From Semisulcospira habei (Eukaryota > Mollusca > Gastropoda > Semisulcospiridae), in assembly GCA_036245525.1 (NCBI GenBank), contig BTPG01000005.1, positions 124,302,486 to 124,366,485 on the forward strand: DNA of 64,000 nt, read 5' to 3'. The notes under the pieces are model-generated. The model was given only the letters and a program-made list of their open reading frames with translations, had not been told where the DNA came from and did not search any database. This document shows positions 21,828-62,620 of the stretch, piece after piece. Within the stretch, counting starts at the first letter, position 1. Every line of letters starts with the position of its first letter. A program made the position numbers and the translations under genes.

Positions 21828-24800
21828 ATGGCGGAAGGACAGACATTTCTTCGCCGTGCGCTACAAAGATTGACACATTGTGGCAACTCGCTGATACCTG
21901 GTGTGGATCCACCTGCTGTAATATCACAAGGTATGTAAAATATTCATGCATTTATCCCTTCAAATATACAGTTAATACCATAGAAAGCGTCAACGGACTC
22001 CAAATTTCTAATAGGATTACCTCGGTGAAACTGGGTCCTACTAAAACCCGAAATAACCTGTCCTAAGCTAAAATAACCATATCTGTAACTATTATTGCGT
22101 ACCTAAACACAAAATAATCATGTTTTAGAAGTTTGATTTACATTACCATGATTTAGTTTAGTTGTACTAGTAAGCCGTTTTCCACTGCTGTTGTTGCGTC
22201 GATTACTTCCCTTGCTACACGATCGCGCTGTCTGAAAACAGTCGGAATAACCTCTCCTAAACCAAAATAACCACATAAACACATTCTGTTAAGTACTTAA
22301 AGTCGAAATATTCTTATATTTGAGGTTGTAGGTGCCGTAAAAGTTGTTTATTTAGCATTAGAAAGCTTCGAAGGGATCGTTCTTTGAGCCTCTTGATCTA
22401 TGCCTGTCTTCACCCTACGCGCATTCGCCCAGACCGTTCGGCCCAAACACATTTCGTCCAATGACGTTTCATCCCCGATGCTATTTAATGAAACACATTA
22501 CGCTGTAATCAGTTGACATTCAAAGAGAACATAACAGGACCGTTTCTGATCTCAAATATAAACGTTTCCGAGACTCTTATTTTTTTTTCTATTAAAAAAA
22601 AAGAGGAATCCTAATTTCATGTTAATACATAAAGACAGTCTTATTGCGTTGCAGCGTCCTAAAGTCACAATGAATTTAATTAATATTGATAGTATGGCCT
22701 CTAAACATGATATATGATTGGTTTAGCGGAGAATCAAACATTGATTCTTGAATTTGGAACTTGAACTAGTGCCAGCGAAAAGTCGTCAAAGGTAAAATAC
22801 TCTCAACGATCTGCCAATTTTCACTCAATTGGCAATGTGGCTTTGAAATGCAGCATGCAAAAAGTAAGCTCCGAGAAATTATTGGCTCTGGTGACATCTT
22901 TCACAGTGAAGACAAAGACCAGGCAAAGGGCAGTTGCATGAGTGAGCTTAGTCCTGCACCTTTAGCATGCTTTTTGAGAATTATTAATAATTTAATTTAG
23001 TTTCAGGCTAGCAGACTGAGCTGACCAATTGTTTAGAGTATATATTCACTGGTTGTATTAAATTCCCATACCGGTGCTGTTTTCATCTCTTTGATTTTGT
23101 TTTGTTATGTGTCTATTACTAGTATTAGTTAGGCTTGGTCAGCATTCTAATAAGAGTATTGAGTAATTTGGCATTTGTTGATTGGGATGCTGAGGAATTT
23201 AGATAATATACATGCAGAGATGTCTTTCTGTAATTGCAGCCTGGAATCACTAGAGTGGAGCATTGCGCAAGTGTCTGGCCGTACTCTTCCAGTGGAAACG
23301 GCAGCGTCACTGAAAGATCAGGTGACGCAGATATTGGAGGAGTCCCGAAAATGCCAGAATCCCATGCGCCAAGTAAGTTGTATTTTATTGACATAGTGAC
23401 ATGGTTTGCCCCATTGTACCTCTATTTGATTTTTAATCCTGCAAAAAGTCAGAACACATAGTCAGACTGGAGCCCATGTCTTGTACAAGACTGAGAAAAA
23501 ATATAACGCAGCTCTTAGTCTTACACGGGTTGTTTCTCTTTCACTAGTGAAACTTTCAGTACACTTTGCAAATAATTTTCTTAGAAAAAAGTACACCTTC
23601 CTTAACTGTGAAAAGTGTAGAGGACAGGTGGGAACATTTTCTTTGTACATTTACACATGTAGTAACAATACACTACATACATCATTGTACACAACATATG
23701 TGATAGGCAGTGCCTCAGGGAATGTGCTGTCTTCACTGTAGTCATTGCTGGGCCACTTTGTAGCATCGCCATGGATTAATAATTCTTTTTTTGTTGGCAG
23801 CCCACAGTACTTACAGAGTTTGGTGTGTTTCCAGGGGTGAGGCCCACGCTCCTCGATACCACATACCTGAGGAACAGCTGCAGTTGCTGCAGGATGTGCA
23901 TTTCAGGACAACAGAAATGGCTAAAATACTTGAAGTTTCAGTCGCAACTGTGAATTCAAGGCTAAGGTATGTTGCAAAATGAGTAGCTGATATGACTTTA
24001 AGAATGGCATTATTGACTCAGGCAGCATTAGATATATATAATGACGTACTCTGCCATTAAGTAATTTTGTTAAGAGTTTGTTTCTGGGTCCTGTGTGCAT
24101 TCCAAGTAATGGCTTGTAATGACACATTCACAGCTAAAAATAGCTAAGAACACTCCTGCAAACAAACCTTGGCTTGGCAGATGTTGCCACTGATAGTGTT
24201 CTGTGGGAAGTAATTGCGAAGCTGTTGAAGTTAGATCCATAGGCAAAGAGTTAAGACATCCACATGCATTTGTGGTTGATGTATGATACTGGTAAAAAAT
24301 GTACATAAACTAGATGTGTTTCAATTATTGGCTTTTGCTTGTTGGCAGAGAAAACGATATCCTTCAGAGGAGCAGATTCTCACAAATTGCAGACGCTGAA
24401 TTAGATTAGCTGGTTTGCCCAACAAGGTGAGCAACTGGAAACAAAAAGATCGGGTCAAATTCAGTTGCTGCAAGGTTAAAGGGCAAAGGAACGGTTGTCC
24501 AGGTACACACTTTTAACATTTTTAAAAATTTTACTGGAGCCTTTTAAAGAATAGGTCAGCAAATAATCAGAAATGCCTGTTTCGTGGTACCTATTCAATT
24601 TTTAACAGCGATTTTAAAAAACTTTTAAGGGCCAAAAGGTAGCTGAGTTCTTATACATACTAAATTCATTTGACCCCTCGCAAAGGGTTCAAAGAAGGTT
24701 GGTACATTTCCAGAAAACATTTTCACTGACACAAAGCCATCCCTTTACTTAACCCATTTAGCCCTGATGCACTAGCATTTGACAATGACAATTCAGGGGT

Positions 24801-25853
24801 AGTGCCAAATTAGCTTGGTGTCGGATATCATGGTCAATTCAGCTCCTGCAACTGGTACATAGTCCATTTGACACATTCAAAATGTGGAAATGCAGCCATG
24901 CGGTAAAATGACTTAAGGCACTTAAACTGTGGCTCATTTCAGTGGCCAAAAGGTCACAAAATATTGTTGTTGGGGCTTCTGTTTTTACAACTGCTTCAAG
25001 GGTCTGTAGGCCCCCAGGTGTGCACACAGACCCCCATCTGAGTATAATAACGGGTCAGAAAATTTATTTAAGAAAAATTTCATCATTTCCATGTTCTTTA
25101 GTTTAAAATTAAATAACTGGTGAATTAAACATTCAAAGCCTAACTCCCTCTCCCTGAGTGATTGGTAATCTCTTTTACACACAACAGTGAGCACATGCGT
25201 GCGCGCAGGACACACACATGCATGCATGTCGACCACGTGTCTTCTTCGTGCTGAAGTTATTAGAACACGCAACCAAAACCTCTGAAAGTGTCGCAGTGCT
25301 GCACACAGCACAGTATCTTCTTGGGCACTATTCGGCGGTGTAAAACAGTCAGAGGGTGATAGTATATATGACAGCGTCTTGTCGAAACCATAGCATTTGA
25401 GCTTTTTTTTCTTTTTTTTTTCATCATTTCGTCATTGAAAATCGCGTATGATTCGTGATTCGAAAGTGATAAGTGATTCGACAACGCCAGCAGTTTATGC
25501 AGTTTAGTCATACATGTGAACTGTGCAAGTTGTTAATTTCTCCTCCTTTTTTATTTTTTATTTTTGTGTCCTTTTACAAAATCTGTTGTTTCTTTCTTAA
25601 TGAAGCTGTGAGAGACATATTTGAAGGACATCAGCTTGAGGCTACCATTGCTGCAGATGATGAAAGGCAGCTGCCAGCACCCACAGGTCAGGCAAGAGAA
25701 GTTGAACGAATCTCGTGCCCTTTGATGAATGACAGACTTCAGCTTCTCAAGGCTACTGTCGACCCGTTGTCCTCCAGAACTACGGCTGGACAGCATGAGG
25801 AAGTTAGGAGTGTGGCTTTACGAGGATGTCCTGAGATTCATTGCCGACAGTGA
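21828..25853 (+). pseudogene. Remnant of a multi-exon eukaryotic integrase-core family gene
   Basis: Pieces appear in the order expected for the invertebrate/fish family with a helix-turn-helix and integrase core. A first exon at 21828-21930 reads MAEGQTFLRRALQRL before a GTATGT donor. An exon at about 23254-23372 holds WSIAQVSGRTLPVETAASL and a GTAAGT donor. A helix-turn-helix exon at 23801-23966 holds APRYHIPEEQLQLL and ILEVSVATVNSRLR. An exon at 24349-24502 holds RSRFSQIADAELD and GSNSVAARLKGKG. A C-terminal piece at about 25600-25853 holds CPLMNDRLQLLKATVDPLS then LYEDVLRFIADS. Breaks: the 23372/23801 junction is out of frame, two stops lie in the 24349 exon, there is a frameshift near 25785, and no integrase core is visible between 24502 and 25600. 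The family assignment is from memory of conserved patterns. Confidence 0.55.
24749..24850. repeat. Degenerate family A element
   Basis: TTAACCCATTTAGCCC opens it, then GACAATTCAGGGGTAGTGCC. The right arm is collapsed to ATCATGGTCAATTCAGC. It lies inside the integrase-family remnant. Confidence 0.6.
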
Positions 25854-25859
25854 AATATC

Positions 25860-27316
25860 TGCATTGGTAATAATGTGTTTGGGCACACTTTGTTTCCAGT
25901 TACACAATGCTTTCATTGGCATTTACATTACAATGATTACATGCCCATGGGCCTGTCACATCTCCACTTGTTAAAATTAATCATGTATGCCTGCTAGTGC
26001 TACTAAGGTGTTAGTAAGGACTTCATAAATACACAGTAAAGAATTCTTGACAACCGGGTATGTACTTCCCAATGCAAGGCATCATTCAGTGTAACTGTAA
26101 GCTACTTTGTGGGTTAAATACAAACTTTTCAAAGATGTGGACCATGTATTTTATCTATGCTCTGACTTGAAACACAGATTTTCCCACGCAAACTGTCTGT
26201 TCAGGGGTGAACAAAGGTCTGAATTGTTCCGCCGTTTGGAGGATTTCCTCGGTAATCTCGCCGATTTTCCGCTCCTCAAACTACTATTTACTATACTACT
26301 ACTACTGTTTCCGTGTATAATTTCTTTCGCCTTTTTAATTTCCGCTTTTTTTTTTCAAAGTCAATTCAGACCTTTGGTGATGCTTACCGATGTGTGCATG
26401 CAGTTTAAAGTAGTCTCTATGAAGAGCTAATCAGCATCTGTACATGGTTAGTGCTAGTAAGTTACTATCAGTATGATAGTGCTCCTATGGCATGTAATTG
26501 ATGTAGCAAGAGTACGCAGTGGCTGAAAACATGATACATGAGGAAAACGGTGAAAACATTTGGGTTTTTGTTACATTGCTTAACTTCCAAACAACACCAA
26601 GATTTTCTCAGGATGTGAAAAAGGAAACAGCATGTCAGTAAAAGAAAAGTAGACAGCTAGTACCCAGACAGACTATACCTGTGCACCATAGTCATACTAG
26701 TGCAAGATGAAAAATATTTACTTTCCTATTTCTCATGCTTATTTGGGTTCAATTGAGTGTTTTCCGATACTGTGCCCCAGACCTGATTTCATACTGGTAC
26801 CGTAGAAGACTTCGGGATGAAATCATCCTAGTGTTTGACTCCAGGTTATTCATTGCAGTAGATTGTGTATTTTGTTGTTTTATTTTTAAGCTCACCTGTT
26901 ACCTTTAGTAACAGCAATAGGAAATATAACTTTGAGACATTAACTGTGTATTTTTTTGTGAAATAAACATGTACTTTCTTTACAGTTTTCTGAATTTTGT
27001 GTAATTTTATAAGGTTACAGATTTTGTTTGGACATGGTGAATGGAACACACAAATACAAGGTTTAGTCTGTGAACCGTTTTGAATCGACCAATCAACCAT
27101 TCCCAGTTGCAAATGCAAATATTAGTGATTGATAATATGGTTTGCAACACTTCCCCTTGCATGTCAGAAGGAGATAAAATGAACAAGAACTCCAATCCTG
27201 TGACACTATTGTGACGCAATTAGCGATGATAGTGTTGCATGCGATATGTTCGCTGATGATGCTGCTTACATATTATTGTTTATTTTTACTAGTATAGTCT
27301 GCCTGAGCAATTAAGC
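25860..27316. other. No gene recognised
   Basis: A/T-rich. A fragment near 26800-26850 (GTAGAAGACTTCGGGATGAA) resembles the left end of the pogo-like fragment at 52703. The frame 26107-26430 has no recognised domain. Confidence 0.4.
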
Positions 27317-27330
27317 TTGCCTCGTGGGTT

Positions 27331-27716
27331 CCCCCACCCGGGTCTGCCCTGGGGGACTTGGGTGGGGTTAGGTATTTTTTAGTTCCCAGGGTCACCCTGG
27401 TCAGCCCCACAGGGTGGGTTTTTCTCTCTATTCTGGGGCATGTGTTTCTGTCTACCCTTTGTACATTCACCTGTATTTGCCTTTTTAAAACTCTCCCTAC
27501 TGTCTGCACTGCCTGTAGCTCTTGATATTGGATGTGTGTTGCTAAATGGTCTTAGCTTTATTTATGCCCCATGTTGTAGGTTTATTTAATGTATTTGACC
27601 GGCTGGCGACATACATTCAATTTTCTGTTTATTTTTTTTTCACAATCAGTGCAGGCACGTCCTGAGAAAGCCTTGTTGCTGTCGGGACGTTAAGCAATGT
27701 ACAATCAATCAATCAA
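27331..27716 (+). mobile_element. AATC-tail SINE-like retroposon, copy b (longest)
   Basis: A perfect 13-bp target duplication TGCCTCGTGGGTT flanks it (27318-27330 and 27717-27729). It starts CCCCCACCCGGGTCTGCC, whose first bases can pair with GGGTGGGG about 25 bases on. It ends ACGTTAAGCAATGTAC followed by AATC repeats. No tRNA-type A or B box is seen, so the Pol III origin of a normal SINE is not evident. It may derive from the 3' end of an unseen LINE. Confidence 0.85.
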
Positions 27717-27936
27717 TGCCTCGTGGGTTTTTTGTTGATGCAGATAACATTTTAATAAGTCATGCACATGTTTTGTAACCATCTGTTGCACAAGTGTTTA
27801 TGTTTGAAAAGTGATGGCAGGTAGTTTGGGGTTTTCAAGCACTGTAGAGCAAACCTGTTTTTAGTTGCAAGTTATACAAATGCTAATTGGCTGCATGCAT
27901 GATTATAAAGATAATTCTCTTTGTTTGCTTAACGAC

Positions 27937-27983
27937 TACCTCCCCCCCCCCACCCCCCCCCCCCCCCCCCCCCCCCTCCCCTC
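27937..27983. repeat. Poly-C tract
   Basis: An almost pure C run next to the tRNA-derived SINE. Confidence 0.9.
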
Positions 27984-27999
27984 TCCACCCATCCATTGG

Positions 28000-28388
28000 G
28001 GGTGGTCCGTGGCACAGTGGTTAAGGCGCCTGCCACCAGTGCTAAAGGTGCGAGATTCGATTATGGGTTTTCGGCGTTGGACTTTTCTCCTGTAGTAAGT
28101 GTCACCGTTAATTCAGGCGGATCGTCGGGGGTTTTTTCTCCGGGTACTCCGGCTCTTCCTCCCCCTCCCCTATGGTACCGGTTTCAGGTCACTTTATAAA
28201 ATTTCAAATACAAGCGATCGAAATTTCCAAAACCTCAGTAGTTGAGCTGACCCCTCACACCACGTGAATATCCTGTGCTTGTCTTGTACTGTGTTTGTCT
28301 TTAGTGTGTGTCACGTGAGCGTGCATGTTGGGTTCAGTTCGTGGCTCTTTGAGCCGATTCCCAGAATAGGGAAAAGCGCCTATATAAT
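28000..28388 (+). mobile_element. tRNA-derived SINE
   Basis: The head has a perfect A box (TGGCACAGTGG, 28010-28020) and a near-consensus B box (AGATTCGATTA, 28053-28063). The body includes TTTTCTCCGGGTACTCCGGC, a conserved-looking SINE central block. The 3' end GGGAAAAGCGCCTATATAA resembles the tails of the CR1/L2-like LINEs at 7450 and 14735, which suggests it borrowed a LINE 3' end. A family D palindrome follows immediately. Confidence 0.8.
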
Positions 28389-28505
28389 TCATGGGTAGTG
28401 CCAGAATAGCTTGGTGCCTCAGGTGCCAAGCTATTCTGGCACCACCCTTGAACTATCATAGTCAATTAATTTCAAGCAGGAGTGTATCAGGATGAAAAGG
28501 GTTAA
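28389..28505. repeat. Palindromic element, family D
   Basis: Arms GGTAGTGCCAGAATAGCTTG and CAAGCTATTCTGGCACCACC pair around a GTGCCTCAGGTGCC centre. The right end is GGGTTAA (28499-28505). It directly abuts the SINE tail. Confidence 0.75.
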
Positions 28506-28924
28506 TAAGGACATGTCATATGAAATTCTTTTCTTTTCATAACCAATGTTGTTTGTGCCAAATCCTGTATGTTTAGGAGGAAATTTTGTCTCCAATCGAA
28601 TTGTCAGTATATTCTATTAATCTGTAAGAAAGTTAGTCATGGGCGCAGTTTAAGAATGCGCTGTATACAAAATCTGTTATGTGTACAGATCCCATTGCCA
28701 GTACCTCAACATCTGTGTGTATATTCAGAGATGGTTTTTGTATGTCATGCATCAGAACAATTGTTTTTGCTAATTGTGGGCATGTTTTTTTTGTACATTT
28801 TGTGTATTGTTACAGACAGGTTTGTGTGGATGGGTAAGTGGGGGGTTAATTAATCAGTTGAATCCTGCCTGAGGATGATTTGTTTTAACTTCAGATTGCC
28901 CTGTGAAAGCTATGTTGTGGGTAA

Positions 28925-29055
28925 GGAGATATACATCAACCATTTTAGTTCAAGGGTGGTGCCAGAACTGTGCACAAAGCTGTTCTGGCACTTATCTTGA
29001 GCTATCATAGTCAAATTATTTCAGGCAGAAATTATCAGATGAAAATGGTTAGCCG
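28925..29055. repeat. Palindromic element, family D, eroded
   Basis: AGTTCAAGGGTGGTGCCAGA faces TCTGGCACTTATCTTGAGCT, with several mismatches and a shortened loop. Confidence 0.65.
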
Positions 29056-29429
29056 AGATAATCATTGTCCTTAATTATTCATATTGCATGCTTATAATTA
29101 CTATCGGTATAGTTAGAGTGTTTTCTATTTTTAAAACTGAGAATCAGATTAAACTTGTGCATCACTGTGAATCTATGAGTTCAGGTCTTTCTTTTTAAGT
29201 TGTGTTTTGAGGTAGGTGTTACATATTTTGATGAACGTTTGATTTGATCTTGCCATGCAAAGAGAAAATGGCAATTGTCCAGGCCTAGTGTTGGCTCATA
29301 ATGAAGCTAACTATCAGATTTATATATGTTTGGATGATGGTCTTTTTCCTCAGATGACTGAAAGCTGGATTAAATTACCAATATCTAAATCTGGGACAAT
29401 ACTATACAGTTTGGAAAAAGGTTGGCAGA

Positions 29430-30003
29430 ATATTTGCTACATGTTGGCACCAGAATGGATTAAGCTTGGCACTATATTGGCAGCCAATATTCACCATACT
29501 GGTCCTAGGATGGATCCAGCTTGGCACCATACTGGTTCTAGGATGGTTCCAGCTTGGCACTATATTGGCAGCCAACATTCACTATATTGGCCCTAGGATG
29601 GATCACCTGTATTTGTCTTTTTAAAACTCTCCCTACTGTCTGCACTGCCTGTAGCTCTTGATATTGGATGTGTGTTGCTAAATGGTCTTAGCTTTATTTA
29701 GGCCCCATGTGTTAGGTTTATTTAATGTATTTGACCGGCTGGCGACATGCATTCAATGTTCTGTTTAGTTGTTTTTTTTTTTTTTACAAGCAGTGCAGGC
29801 ACGTCCTGAGAAAGCCTTGTTGCTGTCGGGACGTTAAGCAATGTACAATCAATCAATCAATCCAGCTTAGCAGCCAACATTTACCCGATACTGGGCCAAC
29901 ATCGGGCAAATTTGCACTTCCAATATTGGACCAATATCGACACCCATATATCGGCCCAATATCTAAGCCAATATTGGACCTATATTGGTGTGCTGGCTGG
30001 GGC
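29430..30003. repeat. CCAATAT/ATATTGG-rich array with SINE-like insert
   Basis: Short units (GGATGGATCCAGCTTGGCAC, CACTATATTGGCAGCC) repeat about every 30-60 bp and then run into a CCAATATTGG-rich stretch ending GTGTGCTGGCTGGGG. A copy of the AATC-tail family interrupts it. Confidence 0.7.
29597..29862 (+). mobile_element. AATC-tail SINE-like retroposon, copy c (5' truncated)
   Basis: It starts inside the family (CCTGTATTTGTC) and ends ACGTTAAGCAATGTAC plus AATC repeats. It lies between GATGGATC and CCAGCTTAGC, so it split one unit of the surrounding array. Confidence 0.8.
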
Positions 30004-30009
30004 GATACA

Positions 30010-31000
30010 CACTCCCGATAAGGATTTGTAATTGACACACGCCTACAAAACACACTACAGGACATTAACAGCTGGTGCAGTAACAATTCCATGATCTTAA
30101 ACCTTGCAAAGACTAAATGTATGGTTGTAAGTACACGCTAAAAGCACCAGCTCGGCTCTCTCACTCAGCTTATTCCTTCAAGGCAAATCTATCAGCCAGG
30201 TAACGAAACATAGTCTTCTCGGTGTTACTGTAGATAACCAGTTTCAATGGCAATGCCATCTTAGTAATATTATTATGTAAGACAATATCAAAGAAACTGT
30301 TTATTTTATCCAAGTTAAAACATATAGCTAATGCAGAAACACAAAAACTGTTCTTCAATGCCCACATCAGGTCACATATAGATTATGCTTCTACAATGTG
30401 GGATGGCCCAAGCGAGGTCCAGTTAATGAGGCTGAACTCTCTTCATCGTAGAGCTGCGAAGATTATCCTTTCAGACCCTAACTCAACAACGGATAATAAA
30501 CTGAAAACCTTAGAAATTCTCCCCTTGAAAAACCATAGGATATACAATAAGGGAATAACAATGTTCAAAGTATTGAATAACAGACTCCCCGAGTATATTA
30601 AAAAAAGTTTTCCCTCTCGGTATCAACATACTCCAGATAAAGGCAGTCCATTACTGTGCCACGACCTAGTATCAATCTCTATAAGAAAAGTTTAGCATTC
30701 TCGGGTGCTAGCATGTGGAACACATTGCCCAAAAATGTTACAACATCAACAACAATCGTCTTTTAAAACCGTTCTCTTTAACTACCTCACCTCATCATCG
30801 TAAGATTTTCACAGCAGCCTGCACTTGCAGTGTACGATTTTCCCCTTTCAAACTGTTCAATTCAGTTATATCTTCAGTTAATACAAGATGATAATACTGT
30901 ACGTAGTGAGTGTATGTGTATTTTTGTTTTGAAGGTCGTTTTTCGTGTTATTGGTTGCATAGAGTGTGAGCATCGTGTGTGTTTGTGCTTGGTTTGTATG
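30010..31000 (+). mobile_element. LINE reverse transcriptase C-terminus, interrupted by gap
   Basis: Motifs include INSWCSNNSMILNLAKTK, LGVTVDNQFQWQCHLSNI, HIRSHIDYASTMWDG, LNSLHRRAAKIIL and LPLKNHRIYNKGITMFKVLN. Several stops and frameshifts are present. It is the same family as the minus-strand copy at 43042-43970. The 3' region runs into the N gap. Confidence 0.85.
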
Positions 31001-31500
31001 NNNNNNNNNNNNNNNNNNNNNNNNNNNNNNNNNNNNNNNNNNNNNNNNNNNNNNNNNNNNNNNNNNNNNNNNNNNNNNNNNNNNNNNNNNNNNNNNNNNN
31101 NNNNNNNNNNNNNNNNNNNNNNNNNNNNNNNNNNNNNNNNNNNNNNNNNNNNNNNNNNNNNNNNNNNNNNNNNNNNNNNNNNNNNNNNNNNNNNNNNNNN
31201 NNNNNNNNNNNNNNNNNNNNNNNNNNNNNNNNNNNNNNNNNNNNNNNNNNNNNNNNNNNNNNNNNNNNNNNNNNNNNNNNNNNNNNNNNNNNNNNNNNNN
31301 NNNNNNNNNNNNNNNNNNNNNNNNNNNNNNNNNNNNNNNNNNNNNNNNNNNNNNNNNNNNNNNNNNNNNNNNNNNNNNNNNNNNNNNNNNNNNNNNNNNN
31401 NNNNNNNNNNNNNNNNNNNNNNNNNNNNNNNNNNNNNNNNNNNNNNNNNNNNNNNNNNNNNNNNNNNNNNNNNNNNNNNNNNNNNNNNNNNNNNNNNNNN
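31001..31500. other. Assembly gap (500 N)
   Basis: Exactly 500 undetermined bases, the conventional placeholder for a gap of unknown size. GH31 3' exons could be hidden here. Confidence 0.99.
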
Positions 31501-31586
31501 AATAGCGTGTCTCCAAAATCTCACGTGACGCCTGGGCAACGCTTGGCCATACGGCGGGGTGTTGTTCCTAATTATCACAACACAGA

Positions 31587-31950
31587 TGGTTGTACATTGC
31601 TTAACGTCCTGACAGCAACAAGACATTCTCAGGACGTGCCTGCACTGCTTGTTAAAAAAAACCCAATTAAACAGAATATTGAATGTATGTCGCCAGCCGG
31701 TCTAATACGCTAAATAAACCTAAGACCATTTAGCAACACACATCCAATATCAAGAGCTACAGGCAGCGCAGACAGTAGGGAGAGTTTAAAGAAGAAAAAT
31801 ACAGGTGAATGGACCAAGGGTAGACAGAAACACATGCCCCAGAATAGAGGGGAAACCCCACCCTGTGGGGTTGACCAGGGTGACCCTGGGTGAATAGTTA
31901 ACTTGACCCCCACCCAAGTCCCCCAGGGCAGACCCGCCGGGTGGGGGCTC
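31587..31950 (-). mobile_element. AATC-tail SINE-like retroposon, copy d
   Basis: A perfect 12-bp target duplication TCACAACACAGA (31575-31586 and 31951-31962) flanks it. On the minus strand it begins GAGCCCCCACCCGG, the same 5' limit as copy b, so these two probably show the true 5' end. The AATC tail is reduced. Confidence 0.85.
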
Positions 31951-32024
31951 TCACAACACAGAGGAGAGGACACAAATGCAGAGTGAAGCTAGGATACTAC
32001 AGAAAATTTAAAGGCAAACAGCTT

Positions 32025-32236
32025 TAACCCATTTCGCCCCGACACCCTACAGCGGGTGATGGGTCGACCACGATAATTCAAAGGTAGTGCCAGATTAGCT
32101 TGGCGCCATCAGGCGCCAAGCTGATCTGGCACTACCTTTGAATTATCGTGGTCCATCCATCTTCTGAAACTGGTGCATAGTTGTTGAGGGACACTTCTAC
32201 AATGTGGGAAATGCGGCCTTGGGGTCAATGGGTTAA
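32025..32236. repeat. TTAA-flanked palindromic element, family A
   Basis: TTAA at 32025-32028 and 32233-32236. Core arms GATTAGCTTGGCGCC and GGCGCCAAGCTGATC, with CAAAGGTAGTGCC matched by GGCACTACCTTTG. Confidence 0.88.
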
Positions 32237-32404
32237 TAAAGACTACGTGTCTTGTCCGACTGCTCTTGACAAAATGGAGTGATATATCGACAGGAAGAAT
32301 CAAACCGAGTTTGATAGATTGTCCTTGATAGCGCAGGCATAGTGCCGAAACTGGACTGACCAAAGTTGTGGAGTTATTTGATACACTTTAGATATAATTA
32401 TTAT

Positions 32405-32665
32405 ACACACTGAACATTCCACAGACAAAAATCCAAAAACTATCTATAACCCTTCGACTGTCGGCAGCGCTCTTTGTCGAGGTGATTCCTGCGGGAATCA
32501 CCTCGACAAAAAGCGCTACCGACAGCGCCAGTTACAAATCCACACATACTGAACATTCCAAACACAAAAATCCTAAAATGTCTGACCATCTGGCTGTCGA
32601 AAGCGCTCTTTGTCATACAGGAATCATCTCGTGAAAAAAGCGCTACCGACAGCCCAAGGGTTAAG
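32405..32665. repeat. Two tandem family B palindromes
   Basis: Two direct units (from about 32405 and 32541), each led by CTGAACATTCCA..ACAAAAAT, carry the palindrome CTGTCGGCAGCGCTCTTTGT or its variant. The first has GAGGTGATTCCTGCGGGAAT at its centre. The second is eroded on its left arm. Confidence 0.75.
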
Positions 32666-32779
32666 GAACATCCCGTTGCAACGCGTCAGGAGTAACCGAG
32701 CTATACATTGTTGTTCTTTTAACCCCTTGACTGTGACGGACGAAACCGCTACTGATAGACGCGTCGAACGGTATCGTCA

Positions 32780-61265
<28,486 letters not shown>

Positions 61266-61289
61266 CTGAAAGAGAGAGAACAGATGAAA

Positions 61290-61503
61290 TTATAACCCGT
61301 TCACTGCGGATAAATATTGAACTCCACCGAACTCCAGAGATATAGATCCTCATGAGCCCCCGCAGTTGCGGGGGCTCATGAGGATCTATACCTCTTGCTG
61401 AAGCCACATTGCATCCATGTTTCTCTGTCGGACGGGGGCGCTTTTACTTTGAAAGTACAATGCTTTCAAAAATACAATCTGCTTCCACTGGCAGTGAAGG
61501 TGG
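61290..61503. repeat. Palindromic element, family C
   Basis: AACCCGTTCACTGCGG (about 61294) to ACTGGCAGTGAAGGTGG (to 61503). The hairpin AGAGATATAGATCCTCATGA and its complement meet at CCGCAGTTGCGG. It lies just upstream of exon 2, so it is in the first intron. Confidence 0.85.
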
Positions 61504-61899
61504 TACCTTGTATTTTCATTTATAAAAGGTGTTGCTGCATGAACATATAAAGAGCATAAAAACTGAAGACGGAGAGGAGAATTCTAGAAATATTTTAGAT
61601 TGTAGTACCGTGTGTGGTGTTTGTTTGTTTCTTTCTTTGTTTGGTTCAAGAAGACAATGGCTAGAATGAATTTGTCATGTATCCAATTTCAGCATCCATC
61701 TAGGCCATGTGTGGACGACTTTTGTCAACGTGTTATGGGCGCATCTGGAAAGTCTTGCAAATAAGTATAACGCTCTTGTTATAGAAGGGCAGATCAGGAT
61801 CAGAACATTGTAACGAGTGAATGATTACGTAGTTAGCAAAGCTGATATAAAACACGCACACACGTTGGCTGAAAAGTGATTATTTGTGACACTCCGTTA
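61504..61899. other. No exon recognised; expected region of 5' non-coding exon lies further right
   Basis: No exon or element identified. The untranslated first exon implied by the acceptor at 61266 could lie here or beyond the window. Confidence 0.4.
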
Positions 61900-62285
61900 A
61901 ACCTTATTATATAATTCGGAATACATCGGTGTGTGAAATAAGTTTGACTAAAATAGTTCAAGGGTAGTGCCAGAATAGCTTGGCGCCTCTAGGCGCTAAG
62001 CTATTCTGGCACCATCCATGAACTAAAGCCAATGGTCTATATCCTTATCTGTAAGTACTGTAATGTAGCTTGCATATGGCAGTGTACAAATTTGAAGCTT
62101 TTTTTTGCCTCAGTATGATAAGGTTTAACTATCGTGAACACCGAAATGAGTTATCTCTATACATTCAACGACGCTTAAGTTGAACCTGCAGGGGGTGGGG
62201 GTGGGGGGGGGGGGGGGGCGGACTTCGTTCGGCGTTCGGAAACTTATTTCACACACTGGTGTATTCCGAATGATAAGGGTTAAAC
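61900..62285. repeat. Family D element plus a second family D end
   Basis: AGTTCAAGGGTAGTGCCAGA faces CTGGCACCATCCATGAACT (61957-62022). After about 180 bp a separate end, CTTATTTCACACACTGGTGT then GATAAGGGTTAA, appears, with a G tract at 62195-62218 between. Confidence 0.78.
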
Positions 62286-62473
62286 GTGTTTTTTTTTTTC
62301 TTTCTACGGACCAAAATTATGTTCATAACACACAACATTCTTCAAAGATAATAATAAGATATAAAAAGTCATGTTGAAACAGACAAAAAAGAACCGATAG
62401 ATGGGTTTCTGAGAAAAGCACATCAGAATTTACTGACACCTAAAATGCATCTCTCAAATGCCGGGTTGAGAGA

Positions 62474-62620
<147 letters not shown>

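Noticed and set aside
30830..31713. Long open frames across 31001-31500
   Set aside because: They consist almost entirely of undetermined bases (N) and are meaningless.
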